A stretch of DNA of 64,000 nt from Terriglobia bacterium. Its GTDB lineage: Bacteria; Acidobacteriota; Terriglobia; Versatilivoradales; Versatilivoraceae. The notes beneath the pieces are model-generated. The model did no database searches. It was not told where the DNA came from and was given only the letters and a program-made list of their open reading frames with translations. The translations under genes and the position numbers were made by a program. Location of the stretch: positions 244,924 to 308,923 of the forward strand of contig JAKUNG010000001.1 of NCBI GenBank assembly GCA_022452285.1. Reading direction: 5' to 3'. Positions 1 through 9,639 of the stretch are shown here, one piece after another; position 1 is the stretch's first letter; each line of letters opens with the position of its first letter.

Positions 1-9
1 GTTTTTCAT
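1..9 (-). CDS. Possible 5' end of a minus-strand gene cut by the window edge
   Basis: Read on the minus strand, an ATG at 9 is followed by Lys and Asn codons and preceded by an AGGAG Shine-Dalgarno-like sequence at about 19-23. Only three codons are inside the window, so no function can be given. It could be chance in AT-rich DNA. Confidence 0.25.
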
Positions 10-243
10 AAATTAGTCTCCTAATTTAGTAGACGATACTCTAACAAATTGCAAAATATCCTCCTGAAAGATTATCAATCTTCAGGCTAACTAAACTTAT
101 GCACAAACTTTTTGAAAATTATTCAGTCAAGTTACTTTTGACATTGCGGACACACTCTGTAAATGAATTACTTAAATCTTGTTGAGCACTAGCCTTATTA
201 TTAACTCAATGAACAATCATCATTTAATTAAAGCCTAGATTCA

Positions 244-906
244 GTGAATAGTTTACCAGTAACTGAATTTAAACTGTATAAACCATTGAAACAAATCATT
301 CTTAACATTCAACAGTTTTTTTTAGGACTTACTGATCCATTAGGGGGATGGGCACTACTTCTAATTGCCTTTTTTGATTCTTCCTTTCTTTCCCTTCCAG
401 AAGTTAGTGACATTCTAATCATAAGTCTTTCGATAAAAAACCCAGAACTCATGCTCTATTACTGCACCATGACCACAGTAGGTTCAGTTTTAGGATGTCT
501 CGCACTTTTTTACGTTGGGTATAGAGGTGGCACAGTGTTACTTAAAAAAAAATATGCTGCCCGACATCTAAAAACTATTGTCAGTTGGCACCAGCGGTTT
601 GAATTCCTTACCATTATGATTCCAGCAATTCTGCCCCCTCCAACACCCTTTAAAATTTTTGTTATTAGTGCTGGTGTTTTAAAAATGAATCCTAAAAAAT
701 TCATTCTATCAGTGGCTCTTGGACGAAGCATTCGATACTTTTTAGAAGGATATCTTGCAGTTCAATACGGAGAAAAAGTGCTCAACCACTTGAAGGAGAA
801 TTATCTAAATTTTTCTTGGATAATTCTTATTTTAGCTATAGTGGCCTTATTGACATTCTTATTATACAGAAAATACTATTCATTACGTCAAAACCCTAAT
901 TCATAG
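244..906 (+). CDS. DedA/YqaA-type (VTT domain) membrane protein
   Basis: A 220-residue inner-membrane protein of the DedA/VTT superfamily, whose members act in lipid-carrier or phospholipid handling and membrane homeostasis. The hydrophobic stretches lie near residues 35-60, 70-95, 120-145 and 190-208. The helix-breaking PPPTPFK at about 131-137 followed by ALGRSIRY at about 158-165 fits the re-entrant loop and conserved Gly-Arg region of the family. The start is GTG; no earlier in-frame start with a better ribosome site is evident. It lies upstream of and co-oriented with the lipoprotein cluster, with 122 bases between. The substrate is unknown. Confidence 0.75.
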   Translation: MNSLPVTEFKLYKPLKQIILNIQQFFLGLTDPLGGWALLLIAFFDSSFLSLPEVSDILIISLSIKNPELMLYYCTMTTVGSVLGCLALFYVGYRGGTVLLKKKYAARHLKTIVSWHQRFEFLTIMIPAILPPPTPFKIFVISAGVLKMNPKKFILSVALGRSIRYFLEGYLAVQYGEKVLNHLKENYLNFSWIILILAIVALLTFLLYRKYYSLRQNPNS

Positions 907-1028
907 AATTTTCGACAGTATAGATTAATGTTTGAACGTCATACTATACCGGAGTTAATCTCTAATTGGGTTGACTACTCGACTCGCCAACTGATAACGT
1001 AGTTATTTTTAATGGGTTAGATAAGCTC

Positions 1029-1910
1029 TTGTATTTTTCTCGATTCTTTCTAATCATTTTAGGCACCTCTTGCCTTTGGATAGCAATTATAAGTTGTAGT
1101 GCTCTTCGAACTAAGCAGATACAAAGAGTCCCTAATTCCCTGATACCATTCCCAGCTAGAACAGCTACTCGGATAGATCTGATCAATAAATTTAATCAAT
1201 TCAGTAAATCTATTGAGACTCTACAATTAAAGGTTTCTTACGAACTCACTGGTGGCAGTCTTGAAGCAGGAGAGATCCAGCGATGGCGTGAGAGTGAAGG
1301 ATTCATCATCCTCAGAAAACCTTTTGACATTCGAATTATTGTACAAGCCTTTCAGGTGAAGGTACTTGATATGGTTTCCGATAAAACCCAGTTTTTGATT
1401 GTCGTTCCCCCCAAGAATAAATTGATTCGGGGACTAAATAATCAAGTCATCGCTCCTCGAAAAGATGTGCCAGTTAATGTCCGGCCTCAGCATATTTTTG
1501 AAGCTCTTGCACCTTTACCAATTGAAAAAAAATCTTTCCCTCTAATTTCACTGGAAGAAAATCAAGAAGGGCGAAAAAAATTTTATATCCTCTCTGCTCA
1601 TGAATGGCAATCAGAAGGAAGACTTAGTTTGAAGCGAAAGATTTGGTTTGATCGACTAGATCTAAGTATTACGAAACAAAAACAATATAGCCATGAAGGA
1701 AAACTAGAGACAGAGGTTGCATACAACGATTTTCAGGAAATCAATACTCAGATTTATCCTAAGGTAATTCACATCCGTAAACCCAATGATTCCTATTCCC
1801 TAATGATCCGATCGGAAACAATTCAATTCAATGTGCTCTTAGATGATAGAGTGTTCATTTTAGACAAATTTCCGAGGGCTAAGGAAATTGATCTCACAAA
1901 GGAAATCTAG
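1029..1910 (+). CDS. Outer-membrane lipoprotein, LolB-like / LolA-fold
   Basis: The 293-residue product begins with a hydrophobic signal peptide ending in a lipobox-like IISC, with the lipidated Cys at about residue 23. The mature part has the layout of LolA/LolB-fold proteins: short beta strands with a FxxxRKPxDIRI block at about 95-107, a MVSDKTQFLIVVPPKN block at about 118-133, and RPQHIFEAL at about 155-163. I recall this pattern from acidobacterial lipoproteins. The start is TTG. It is followed 30 bases later by a Lol-type permease and ATPase, and LolA follows at 4373. It is a candidate functional equivalent of LolB, the outer-membrane lipoprotein acceptor, though it may simply be a substrate of the system. 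The role is inferred. Confidence 0.6.
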   Translation: MYFSRFFLIILGTSCLWIAIISCSALRTKQIQRVPNSLIPFPARTATRIDLINKFNQFSKSIETLQLKVSYELTGGSLEAGEIQRWRESEGFIILRKPFDIRIIVQAFQVKVLDMVSDKTQFLIVVPPKNKLIRGLNNQVIAPRKDVPVNVRPQHIFEALAPLPIEKKSFPLISLEENQEGRKKFYILSAHEWQSEGRLSLKRKIWFDRLDLSITKQKQYSHEGKLETEVAYNDFQEINTQIYPKVIHIRKPNDSYSLMIRSETIQFNVLLDDRVFILDKFPRAKEIDLTKEI

Positions 1911-1926
1911 TTTGCCTTACTTAAAT

Positions 1927-1933
1927 AAAGGAG
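1927..1933 (+). promoter_or_regulatory. Shine-Dalgarno fixing a TTG start
   Basis: AAAGGAG lies 7 bases before the TTG at 1941. This is what supports the non-ATG start of the ABC permease. Confidence 0.6.
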
Positions 1934-1940
1934 TTTTAGA

Positions 1941-3050
1941 TTGGGTTCTGGCCTAGTATTTTCAAATATTTTTGCCCGTCCTCTAAGATCAATTACAACA
2001 GCATTAGCAATTGGATTAGAAGTAGCGCTAATTTTGTTAATAGTTGGCTTATCCCAGGGAATGATTGAAGAAACAAGTAAACGAATGGAAGGTGTTGGTG
2101 CTGACATTGCCCTCCAACCTCCAAACTCTAGCGTTTTACTTGCTGCCAGTACAGCAGCTATGTCAGTTAAAATCTCTCAGTTGATTCAAAATATAGAGGG
2201 AGTAGATGCTGTAACACCTATTTTTCTGCAGTTTAATACCACTGGTGGAATGGGACTAATTTGGGGAATTGATCTGAAAAGTTTCAACCAGGTAAGCCGA
2301 GGTTTCATTTTTTTGTCTGGTTCCAATTTTAAGAAACCGGACGACGTTATTATAGATGATATATATGCACGTGCTAACAATCTTAAGGTCGGGGATCAAC
2401 TGAATTTAATGAATCATTCCTTTCAAATTTGCGGCATTGTTGAAAATGGTAAAGGGTCTAGGGTGTTTATCCCAATTGCAAAGATGCAAGAACTGGTAGG
2501 GAGTCATGATAAAGCTACTTTGATGTTAATAAAATGTATTGCCAATGACAAAATTCCCTCTGTAATTGACAAACTTGGTAAAAGTCTAAAGTCCTACCCA
2601 ATATTTGATATGAATGAATTTATTGCCCAAATGACAGATGCCAACAAAGATTTTGGCCCACTAAAATATTTCACAAATACGGTGATATCGGTTGCTACTC
2701 TTATTGGCTTTTTCATCATATTTTTGTCGATGTACACTACAGTCACTGAAAGAATACATGAAATTGGAATTTTAAGATCATTAGGAGCAAACCAGCTATA
2801 TGTTTCATTCGTTTTTCTTAAAGAAGCCCTCGCTTTAGGGGCAATTGGTTTTCTACTTGGCGTTGGATTAACTTTTACAGGCCGACTACTATTTAGTGCC
2901 ATTTCTCCAACTCTCTATCATGATTTATCTGTAGGATGGATTGTGGGAACTGGCTGTCTAGCTTTGCTTAGTGCTTCTCTTGGAGCTCTATACCCTGCAT
3001 TTCGAGCTGGATGCCAAGACCCGCTAGAGGCTCTTGCGTACAACAACTAA
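1941..3050 (+). CDS. ABC transporter permease, FtsX/MacB/LolC-E type
   Basis: A 369-residue permease with the MacB/FtsX layout: one N-terminal membrane helix (about residues 14-36), a large periplasmic domain (about 40-240), then three helices near 245-268, 290-315 and 332-360. The LRSLGAN segment at about 277-283 in the cytoplasmic loop is typical of LolC/E and MacB permeases. The TTG start is supported by a Shine-Dalgarno 7 bases upstream. The partner ATPase is the next gene. With LolA at 4373 in the same run, lipoprotein release from the inner membrane is the likeliest job. MacB-like export is the alternative. A single permease gene implies a homodimer rather than LolC plus LolE. Confidence 0.8.
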   Translation: MGSGLVFSNIFARPLRSITTALAIGLEVALILLIVGLSQGMIEETSKRMEGVGADIALQPPNSSVLLAASTAAMSVKISQLIQNIEGVDAVTPIFLQFNTTGGMGLIWGIDLKSFNQVSRGFIFLSGSNFKKPDDVIIDDIYARANNLKVGDQLNLMNHSFQICGIVENGKGSRVFIPIAKMQELVGSHDKATLMLIKCIANDKIPSVIDKLGKSLKSYPIFDMNEFIAQMTDANKDFGPLKYFTNTVISVATLIGFFIIFLSMYTTVTERIHEIGILRSLGANQLYVSFVFLKEALALGAIGFLLGVGLTFTGRLLFSAISPTLYHDLSVGWIVGTGCLALLSASLGALYPAFRAGCQDPLEALAYNN

Positions 3051-3156
3051 ATGAATCTTTAGGGCAGTTAACGATAATCTCCTTGTATAAATTTTAGAGC
3101 TCCCAATTCATTGGGTTATTAAGCTATTATACTGTCTACAATTAACTTGATTTCTA

Positions 3157-3840
3157 ATGAAAACAATTTTACAAGCTATCAATCTTACAAAAACCTTCAA
3201 AAGTGGCAAAATCAAAGTGCCTGCTCTCAGAGGACTTTCATTAAAAGTAAACGAAGAAGAATTTATTGCAATAATGGGACCCTCAGGATGTGGCAAGTCC
3301 ACACTTTTACATCTATTAGGGGGCCTTGCTACTCCTACGGGTGGACAAGTACTTATTGATGGAGAGGAAATTTCCACAAGTAAGGACTCCGTTCGCACTG
3401 ATATTCGCCGAAGGAAAATTGGTTTTGTATTCCAGCGGTTTAATTTACTACCTACATTAAGTGCAATGGCAAATTTAAGGATTGCCCAAGAGATCCATGG
3501 AAATAGTAATTCAAACCAAGAAGATATTCACAAAATTCTAAGGTTATTAGGTTTAGGAGAAAAAATTCATCACAAACCTTCCGAATTATCTGGAGGAGAG
3601 CAGCAACGTTTGGCAATTGGCAGGGCGATTATTAATAAACCTTCCATTCTTCTAGCTGATGAACCAACAGGCAACCTAGACAGTTACAGTTCTAAAACAG
3701 TCTTGAACATGATGCAAGAATTAAACCAAACTTTTAGTCAAACAATCTTAATGATTACTCATAATCCAGAAGCTGCTACTGTCGCTAACCGAGTAATTGA
3801 AATGAGAGATGGAAAAATTATCTCTCCTAATACCACCTAG
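3157..3840 (+). CDS. ABC transporter ATP-binding protein, LolD/MacB family
   Basis: The 227-residue ATPase has Walker [10 protein letters not shown] (41-49), a Q-loop within [10 protein letters not shown] (91-100), the signature LSGGEQQR (about 144-151), Walker B ILLADEP (164-170) and the H-loop His in MITHNPEA near the C-terminus. The length and the [10 protein letters not shown] sequence fit the LolD/MacB/FtsE subgroup that powers FtsX-type permeases. It is 106 bases downstream of its permease and presumably hydrolyses ATP to drive lipoprotein extraction. All catalytic residues are intact. Assignment to LolD rather than MacB depends on the neighbours. Confidence 0.9.
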   Translation: MKTILQAINLTKTFKSGKIKVPALRGLSLKVNEEEFIAIMGPSGCGKSTLLHLLGGLATPTGGQVLIDGEEISTSKDSVRTDIRRRKIGFVFQRFNLLPTLSAMANLRIAQEIHGNSNSNQEDIHKILRLLGLGEKIHHKPSELSGGEQQRLAIGRAIINKPSILLADEPTGNLDSYSSKTVLNMMQELNQTFSQTILMITHNPEAATVANRVIEMRDGKIISPNTT

Positions 3841-3906
3841 AGAACGGTAACCGGTAAAACAATATTTCTGGCAAAGAGAGTCCCAAAATTTTTAGGAGTG
3901 CAGTAG

Positions 3907-4329
3907 ATGACTAGCGAAACCAGTGACAATAAATTAAAGTTAACTAGTCGGTTTTTTCAAAACACTTACAGGATACTTTTTTGGTCTTATAAAAGGGGAA
4001 CTCTACCCTACGATATAATGTGCTTGATCATCTTAATGTTTATCTTTCTTATTCCAGTTAATTTTTTTCATGACAAACCAGAGCTTGATAACAAGTTGCT
4101 CGAAAGTAGAGAAGGAATACATTGGATTCATGAGTCAGAAGAAAATTTTTTGCTAAGCATTCATTCAGAATTTCTTTCCGTAAAACAAGACAACAATTCC
4201 TTTAAAAAGTCCATTCAAGATCATGTTGAAAAAGTTTTAAAGAAATCAATTATTATCTCCAATGTTGAACCTGTCATAGATGCAAATGGAAAAACGATTA
4301 CTTACTTAGTGTGGATGAAACAAAGATAG
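3907..4329 (+). CDS. Small single-pass membrane protein, unknown function
   Basis: I do not recognise this 140-residue protein. It has a basic N-terminal tail (about 1-34), one strong membrane helix (about 35-53) and a polar C-terminal domain of about 85 residues, probably periplasmic by the positive-inside rule. The C-terminus contains alternating strand-like segments (IIISNVEPVID, TITYLVWMK). An AGGAG at 3894-3898 supports the ATG start. It sits between the LolD-type ATPase and LolA and is co-oriented with both, so an accessory role in the same process is possible but not shown by the sequence. Confidence 0.6.
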   Translation: MTSETSDNKLKLTSRFFQNTYRILFWSYKRGTLPYDIMCLIILMFIFLIPVNFFHDKPELDNKLLESREGIHWIHESEENFLLSIHSEFLSVKQDNNSFKKSIQDHVEKVLKKSIIISNVEPVIDANGKTITYLVWMKQR

Positions 4330-4372
4330 ATCAACTGATAAATTAGTGTGGATCACGCCGAGGGATCAAATT

Positions 4373-5089
4373 ATGAATAGGAGACTTCTCTACCGGTCCT
4401 TGTCCCTTCTGATAATCTATTGTGGAACCTCAGTCAATTTAGTAAGTCAAGTTAAAATGTCTCCTGCAACAAAGAGGATTTTAACTCAAATGGACCGTGC
4501 CTCTAGTACACTAAAGACAATTAGTGCTAACATCAAACAGACAAAGGTAACCGTAATAGTAAATGATATTTCAGAAAAAAGTGGGAAACTCTTTTTCAAA
4601 AACCATAGTAATAAAAGAAGATTAAAACTCGAATATGAGCATCCTCTTAAAAGGACGTTATTATTTGAAAAAGGCAGGATTAGAATTCTCGAACCTACTA
4701 TCAAACGTTACCAAGAATTTGATACCAAAAATGTGGGAAACAGTTCTGCATTCCAACTTTTTTGGTTTGGTGAATCAACTAAGGAAATTCAGAAAAACTA
4801 TTATGTTACCCTAATCAGAGAAGAGGTTATTAAAGAAAAATTGACTTCTCTTCTTGAACTACTTCCAAAATCCGAAAAAATTAAATTAATGTTTTCAAAA
4901 ATTAAATTATGGATTGATCATCAGAATTGGATTCCCATCAAAATTAAATTGATTGAAGCTAGTCAAGACCATTTAACAACCTCTTTGACCAACATTAAGA
5001 TTAACCTCAAAATTTCTGAAAAAATCTTCAGAATGAATGTCCCCTCAGACTATGATCGAATAGAACAAAAACTGTCTTCTTCAAAATAG
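4373..5089 (+). CDS. lolA: Outer-membrane lipoprotein carrier protein LolA
   Basis: A periplasmic LolA-fold protein that would shuttle lipoproteins between the inner-membrane ABC complex and the outer membrane. After a signal peptide (about residues 1-22, to SQVKM) comes the LolA opening pattern with TLKTISANIKQTK, then LFFKNHSNKRRLKLEY-type strands and an ILEPTIKRYQEF strand. An upstream in-frame GTG at 4346 exists, but the ATG at 4373 has a GAGGG 8 bases ahead and gives a normal signal peptide, so I prefer it. The fold is convincing. Overall identity to proteobacterial LolA looks low, so another LolA-like role is possible. Confidence 0.7.
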   Translation: MNRRLLYRSLSLLIIYCGTSVNLVSQVKMSPATKRILTQMDRASSTLKTISANIKQTKVTVIVNDISEKSGKLFFKNHSNKRRLKLEYEHPLKRTLLFEKGRIRILEPTIKRYQEFDTKNVGNSSAFQLFWFGESTKEIQKNYYVTLIREEVIKEKLTSLLELLPKSEKIKLMFSKIKLWIDHQNWIPIKIKLIEASQDHLTTSLTNIKINLKISEKIFRMNVPSDYDRIEQKLSSSK

Positions 5090-5348
5090 ATAACCAAAAT
5101 TTCTATAAATTAAAATATTTATTTTGTTAAGTACTTGCGATCATCTAATTATTAAAGGGAATAATATTTTTTTAATGTTGTATTTTTTCTTGTTCCACTT
5201 CAAATCTTGGCATTAATGATCTAACTAGACTCATGCTAGTTAAAAAATTAAGAGCAAATCTACTAAATGTACTTGGTTTTGGGAACAATCATGTCTAGGA
5301 AACCCTAATTGCTACGTCAACTTAAGAAATTTAGTAGTCGAACTCAAA

Positions 5349-8048
5349 CTAGGATTCCAATAAACCCCGAAGAACATAGGGTAAGATACCATCATTTCGA
5401 TAATAATCTACTTCTACAGGCGTATCCAGTCTGGCAGTCAAAATGACATGTTCGTCATCTCCATTTTTTCGATGGATGACTAAAGTTAAGTTTTGTTGGG
5501 GAGAGATACCCTGCTCAAGACCAATAATGTCAAATGTTTCATTACCATTTAACTGTAGAGAATCTACACTAGTTCCAGGTGAAAATTCACATGGCAAAAT
5601 TCCCATTCCCACAAGATTACTTCGATGGATGCGTTCAAAGCTTTCACATATGACAGCCTTAACTCCCAAAAGTCGAGTTCCCTTTGCAGCCCAATCACGT
5701 GAGCTTCCAGTACCATATTCCTTACCACCAAAGACAATAAGTGGTGTTTCTTCATCTCTATATCTAAGGGAAGCCTCATAAATAGTCGATTTAGTACCAG
5801 AAGGCTGATGTTGGGTTAAACCACCCTCAAGACCTCGCATCATAAGATTTTTTATCCTAACATTAGCAAAAGTTCCCCGTGTCATGACTCTATCATTGCC
5901 ACGACGTGAACCATAGCTATTGAAATCTTCAGTAGCAACACCTCTCTCCAGCAAGTATTGCCCTGCTGGTGAGGTCTGACTAATGGCTCCTGCAGGACTT
6001 ATGTGATCAGTTGTAACTGAATCTCCAAAAATTGCCAATGGGCGAGCACTAAAAATATCCTTTGTCTTTCCAATATCAATTGAAAAATCATCAAAAAAAG
6101 GAGGCTCTTGTATATAATCCGATTTAGAATCCCAATCGAAAAGATCACCCTTACTACTATTGATCTCTTGCCACCAAGTATTTTTTTCTTCAAACTGACT
6201 ATACAAATCACGAAAGGTTTCAGGTTCAAATGCTGTATCCATCAACTCACTGATTTCTTCCAAAGTAGGCCACAGGTCCTTAAGGTAAACATTCTCTCCA
6301 TTTTTGCCTTGCTGAATTGGATCAAGGGTAAGATCAATGTCAACCCGACCAGCCAATGCAAAAGCTACAACTAACGGGGGACTCATTAAAAAATTAGCTT
6401 TTATGTTGGGATGAACCCTTGCCTCGAAATTGCGGTTACCACTTAAAACACTAGCTACAACCAAATCATTTTCTATTATTCTCTCCTCAAGATTTGGTTC
6501 AAGTGGTCCTGAGTTGCCAATGCATGTTGTACATCCATAACCAACTACGTTGAATCCCAGTTGATCCAAATAGCTCTGCAACCCTGTTTTGTTCAGATAG
6601 GTTGACACTACTCGTGACCCTGGAGCTAATGAGGTCTTAACGGTTGAACAAACTTTTAACCCTTTTTCCACAGCCTTTTTTGCCAGCAACCCAGCAGCTA
6701 GCATAACCCCAGGGTTTGAAGTATTTGTGCATGAGGTAATAGCTGCAATCACAACACTCCCATTAGTAATTTCTCCACCGTTAGAAGAAACATCTGTTGA
6801 TGAACCATTTTTAAATCCATTAGATCCCAAACCAAATCCATTTTCGTCAACCGGTTTTTCCAACAGTTCCAAAAATCGAGGCTTAAGCCGAGTTAATTCA
6901 AGACGATCTTGAGGGCGTTTTGGACCAGCAACTGAAGGTCTAATTTCTTCCAAATCAATTTCGAGAACCTCACTATACTCACAGTCTCCTATCCTAGGAA
7001 CCCCAAAAAGTCCTTGTGCTTTGTAGTAGTTACGAAAAATTTCAACCTGTTGTGGATGTCTTCCAGTTGCTTCAAGATAATCACAGGTCTTATTATCTAT
7101 TGGGAAAAAACCTATTGTTGCTCCATACTCAGGAGCCATATTAGCGATTGTCGCTCGATCAGTAACTGGTAAATCTGCAACTCCTTCTCCAAAATACTCT
7201 ACAAACTTTCCTACTACATTAGCTTTACGAAGTAGTTCAGTGCATCGAAGAACTAAGTCTGTGGCAGTTAAACCTTCTCCCAAACGACCTTTCAAATTAA
7301 CCCCAACTACATCAGGTGTCAAAAAGTATACGGGCTGACCCAACATTCCTGCTTCTGCCTCAATGCCACCAACACCCCAACCCAAAATCCCAAGACCATT
7401 AATCATTGTAGTATGTGAATCAGTTCCAACTAGAGTATCTGGGTAATAGACCTCCTGATGATTCAGGACCCCTTTGGCTAAATACTCGAGGTTGACCTGA
7501 TGAACAATACCAATACCAGGAGGAATAACTTTAAATTGGTCAAAAGCTTGCATACCCCACTTTAGAAACTGATAACGAGCTGAATTTCGACGAAATTCCA
7601 TCTCCATATTAAGTTGAAGTGCGTCACTATTTCCAGAGTGGTCCACCTGAATAGAGTGGTCAACCACTAAATCAACTGGTACTAATGGCTCAATAAGTTT
7701 CACCTTATGACCAAGTCGGGAAACAGCAGATCTCATTGCTGCTAAATCCACTAACAAGGGAACACCAGTAAAATCTTGAAGTACGATTCTTGCTACAAGA
7801 AAAGGAATTTCTTTAGTACGCTTACTACAGGGTTTCCAGTTAGCAAGGTCATGTACATCTTGTTCCTGAATCCTTCTACCATCTACATTACGAAGTACTG
7901 ATTCTAAAACAATGCGAATGCTCAAGGGCAGTCTTGAAATAGGTCCAACTCCTATTTTCTCTAACTGTGGTAATGAATAAAAATTGCCCATCTTTCCATT
8001 TCCAAGTTTAAAGGTTTGGAATGAATTGAATAAATTATGCCTCACCAT
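5349..8048 (-). CDS. acnA: Aconitate hydratase A
   Basis: The 899-residue enzyme interconverts citrate and isocitrate in the TCA cycle and belongs to the AcnA/IRP1 family of cytoplasmic [4Fe-4S] aconitases. Cluster ligands are visible as Cys440 (in [10 protein letters not shown]) and Cys506 and Cys509 (in [12 protein letters not shown]). The swivelling C-terminal domain carries the substrate-binding block [13 protein letters not shown]. Length and cysteine spacing match the family. The ATG start has a GGAGAG directly upstream. It has its own promoter with an inverted repeat in the spacer (8094-8123). It is convergent with lolA and stands alone, with no other TCA gene beside it. Confidence 0.97.
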   Translation of the reverse strand: MVRHNLFNSFQTFKLGNGKMGNFYSLPQLEKIGVGPISRLPLSIRIVLESVLRNVDGRRIQEQDVHDLANWKPCSKRTKEIPFLVARIVLQDFTGVPLLVDLAAMRSAVSRLGHKVKLIEPLVPVDLVVDHSIQVDHSGNSDALQLNMEMEFRRNSARYQFLKWGMQAFDQFKVIPPGIGIVHQVNLEYLAKGVLNHQEVYYPDTLVGTDSHTTMINGLGILGWGVGGIEAEAGMLGQPVYFLTPDVVGVNLKGRLGEGLTATDLVLRCTELLRKANVVGKFVEYFGEGVADLPVTDRATIANMAPEYGATIGFFPIDNKTCDYLEATGRHPQQVEIFRNYYKAQGLFGVPRIGDCEYSEVLEIDLEEIRPSVAGPKRPQDRLELTRLKPRFLELLEKPVDENGFGLGSNGFKNGSSTDVSSNGGEITNGSVVIAAITSCTNTSNPGVMLAAGLLAKKAVEKGLKVCSTVKTSLAPGSRVVSTYLNKTGLQSYLDQLGFNVVGYGCTTCIGNSGPLEPNLEERIIENDLVVASVLSGNRNFEARVHPNIKANFLMSPPLVVAFALAGRVDIDLTLDPIQQGKNGENVYLKDLWPTLEEISELMDTAFEPETFRDLYSQFEEKNTWWQEINSSKGDLFDWDSKSDYIQEPPFFDDFSIDIGKTKDIFSARPLAIFGDSVTTDHISPAGAISQTSPAGQYLLERGVATEDFNSYGSRRGNDRVMTRGTFANVRIKNLMMRGLEGGLTQHQPSGTKSTIYEASLRYRDEETPLIVFGGKEYGTGSSRDWAAKGTRLLGVKAVICESFERIHRSNLVGMGILPCEFSPGTSVDSLQLNGNETFDIIGLEQGISPQQNLTLVIHRKNGDDEHVILTARLDTPVEVDYYRNDGILPYVLRGLLES

Positions 8049-8093
8049 CTCTCCTCACAGGTTAGTTACCTTTTCACACGATTCTTTGCTAGA

Positions 8094-8123
8094 AGAATAT
8101 GTGGTTGTCCAGACAAGTGTCAA
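8094..8123 (-). promoter_or_regulatory. Putative acnA promoter with embedded inverted repeat
   Basis: On the minus strand a perfect -35 TTGACA (8118-8123) is followed by an 18-base spacer and TATTCT (8094-8099). The spacer contains TTGTC-TG-GACAA (8105-8116), an inverted repeat placed where a repressor would block RNA polymerase. The leader to the ATG is about 40 bases. Confidence 0.45.
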
Positions 8124-8241
8124 GAATCAAAACTATTCTACAATCATACATCCAGCTCCTCTTCAGACTTTTAATAACCCTATATCTTTAACCCTAAGTT
8201 CTTTGACCTTAGCTGATATAAAAACCTCACAGGGACGCTTT

Positions 8242-9114
8242 CTACTGAAGGTTCTCTACTTGAACAAGACTTTGCTTTTTAAATAGTGGGTTTAAACGAT
8301 AATTCCGAAACAAGTTAGTTCTTCTTAAATATGAATTTTTAAAAATTGTGTCCTTACGATAAGTTAATGTTTTAAATGTTGGAAACCAAAGCCCATTGCC
8401 AATATCAGCTTGCTCGAAGGTGATAGTCGCACCTTTCTTTATACTACCAAGAATCCCCGCCAAATATTGGATGTCGTCATTTAAAATAGCGGTAAAGCGA
8501 ATTATCTGATTGTTTTTTTTTGTAACCCAAAGCTGCCCTTGAATTTTAGTCAGAAACAAACTATCTCGGCTAGAAATTTCAAAATTATCATGGGGGGAAA
8601 ACCCTATAACGAGTGTCTTTATGCCATTTATTTCCTGTTCACCTTGATGGGAAAAAAGAAATGCCATTAGAAAATTTTTAAACAATGTGGGCAGCACACC
8701 TCTTTCCCTTTCTAGTTGCGTTTCATGGGACAATTTATTTTTCTTTTGTTGAGACATTGCTGCAACATTAGTAATTAATTGATTGATTTTCTTGTCTTGT
8801 GCCTCTAAAAAACTATTGTCATACCGTGCTCCGTTAATTGCAATTAGCTTACTAAAGGATTGTAGGTTTGTATGAATCCATGTATAGGTTTTAGACTCTG
8901 AATTTATCACCTTTCCTGAATTAGTTAATTCATCAATGATCTCTCGTTCCTCACAGATATACCTATACCATAACTTATTATTATCTAGTTGTTTTGAAAT
9001 AACCGTTTGCAAAAGACTGGGTATCTTATCGGAGATTATTCCACCTTCGTCCCCAATGAGATTTATCACACCAAAGGTAAAGACTCCCAAAATAGAAAGT
9101 AGTAATTTATCCAT
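8242..9114 (-). CDS. Secreted LolA-fold-like protein of unknown function
   Basis: A 290-residue protein with an N-terminal hydrophobic segment (about residues 3-20) read as a signal peptide. The body contains blocks I recall from an acidobacterial family annotated as hypothetical or outer-membrane lipoprotein-sorting-like: IAINGARYDNSFLEA at about 93-107, EINGIKTLVIGFSPH at about 160-174, KIQGQLWVTKKNNQIIRF at about 189-206 and a GLWFPTFKTL strand near 245. These suggest a half-barrel lipid-binding fold like LolA or LppX. No catalytic motif is visible. It follows no operon partner closely. The function is unknown. Confidence 0.55.
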   Translation of the reverse strand: MDKLLLSILGVFTFGVINLIGDEGGIISDKIPSLLQTVISKQLDNNKLWYRYICEEREIIDELTNSGKVINSESKTYTWIHTNLQSFSKLIAINGARYDNSFLEAQDKKINQLITNVAAMSQQKKNKLSHETQLERERGVLPTLFKNFLMAFLFSHQGEQEINGIKTLVIGFSPHDNFEISSRDSLFLTKIQGQLWVTKKNNQIIRFTAILNDDIQYLAGILGSIKKGATITFEQADIGNGLWFPTFKTLTYRKDTIFKNSYLRRTNLFRNYRLNPLFKKQSLVQVENLQ

Positions 9115-9639
9115 CCTAATGGCATTATAATGCTTGTTTCTGTAAGTGAGTAGCTTTGTTTAAGTTCCAATCTCATTTCACAAATGAGTCTGGTTCATAT
9201 AAAACTAATTGGCTAAGCCAATTATAAGGGCAAGAAAATTTTGTCAAGTTGATTTGCTCAAAAATTGAAAGACTGTTAACCTCCAATGTTTCAGCCTAGG
9301 ACCCAATTTAAATAAACTCCAGTTAAATCAATTCTAGCTATAGTCATAAGGAGATTTTTAAAAGAGTCCCTAATTGAATTCCTAACATTATTGTGCTGTG
9401 CATTTTGATGAACTGCAAACCCACTTTATCGCGACTAAAAGTAATTGCAAACTTCTGCCTAGGTATGGAGACGAAACTTTAGAATTAAATGAACTGAAGT
9501 TGTGGGGCATTAAGAATTAAAATGTTAATTAGTCAAAACAAAATTAAAATACAATTTAGTTAACCCTAATTTTTGTAAAACTAAATAAATCAAAAATATG
9601 CAGAATGATTAATCAATAAACTTTGAAAGGCAGTCTTAA
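9115..9639. other. Intergenic region (525 bases) between divergent genes
   Basis: This AT-rich region separates the minus-strand secreted protein from the plus-strand SLC13 transporter and must hold both promoters. I see no RNA gene or ORF remnant. The only structured element is the palindrome at 9206-9224. Confidence 0.5.
9206..9224. repeat. 19-base palindrome, possible operator
   Basis: TAATTGGCT-A-AGCCAATTA has perfect 9-base arms around one base. It lies about 90 bases upstream of the minus-strand gene starting at 9114. No T-run follows on either strand, so it looks more like a dimeric regulator site than a terminator. Confidence 0.4.
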
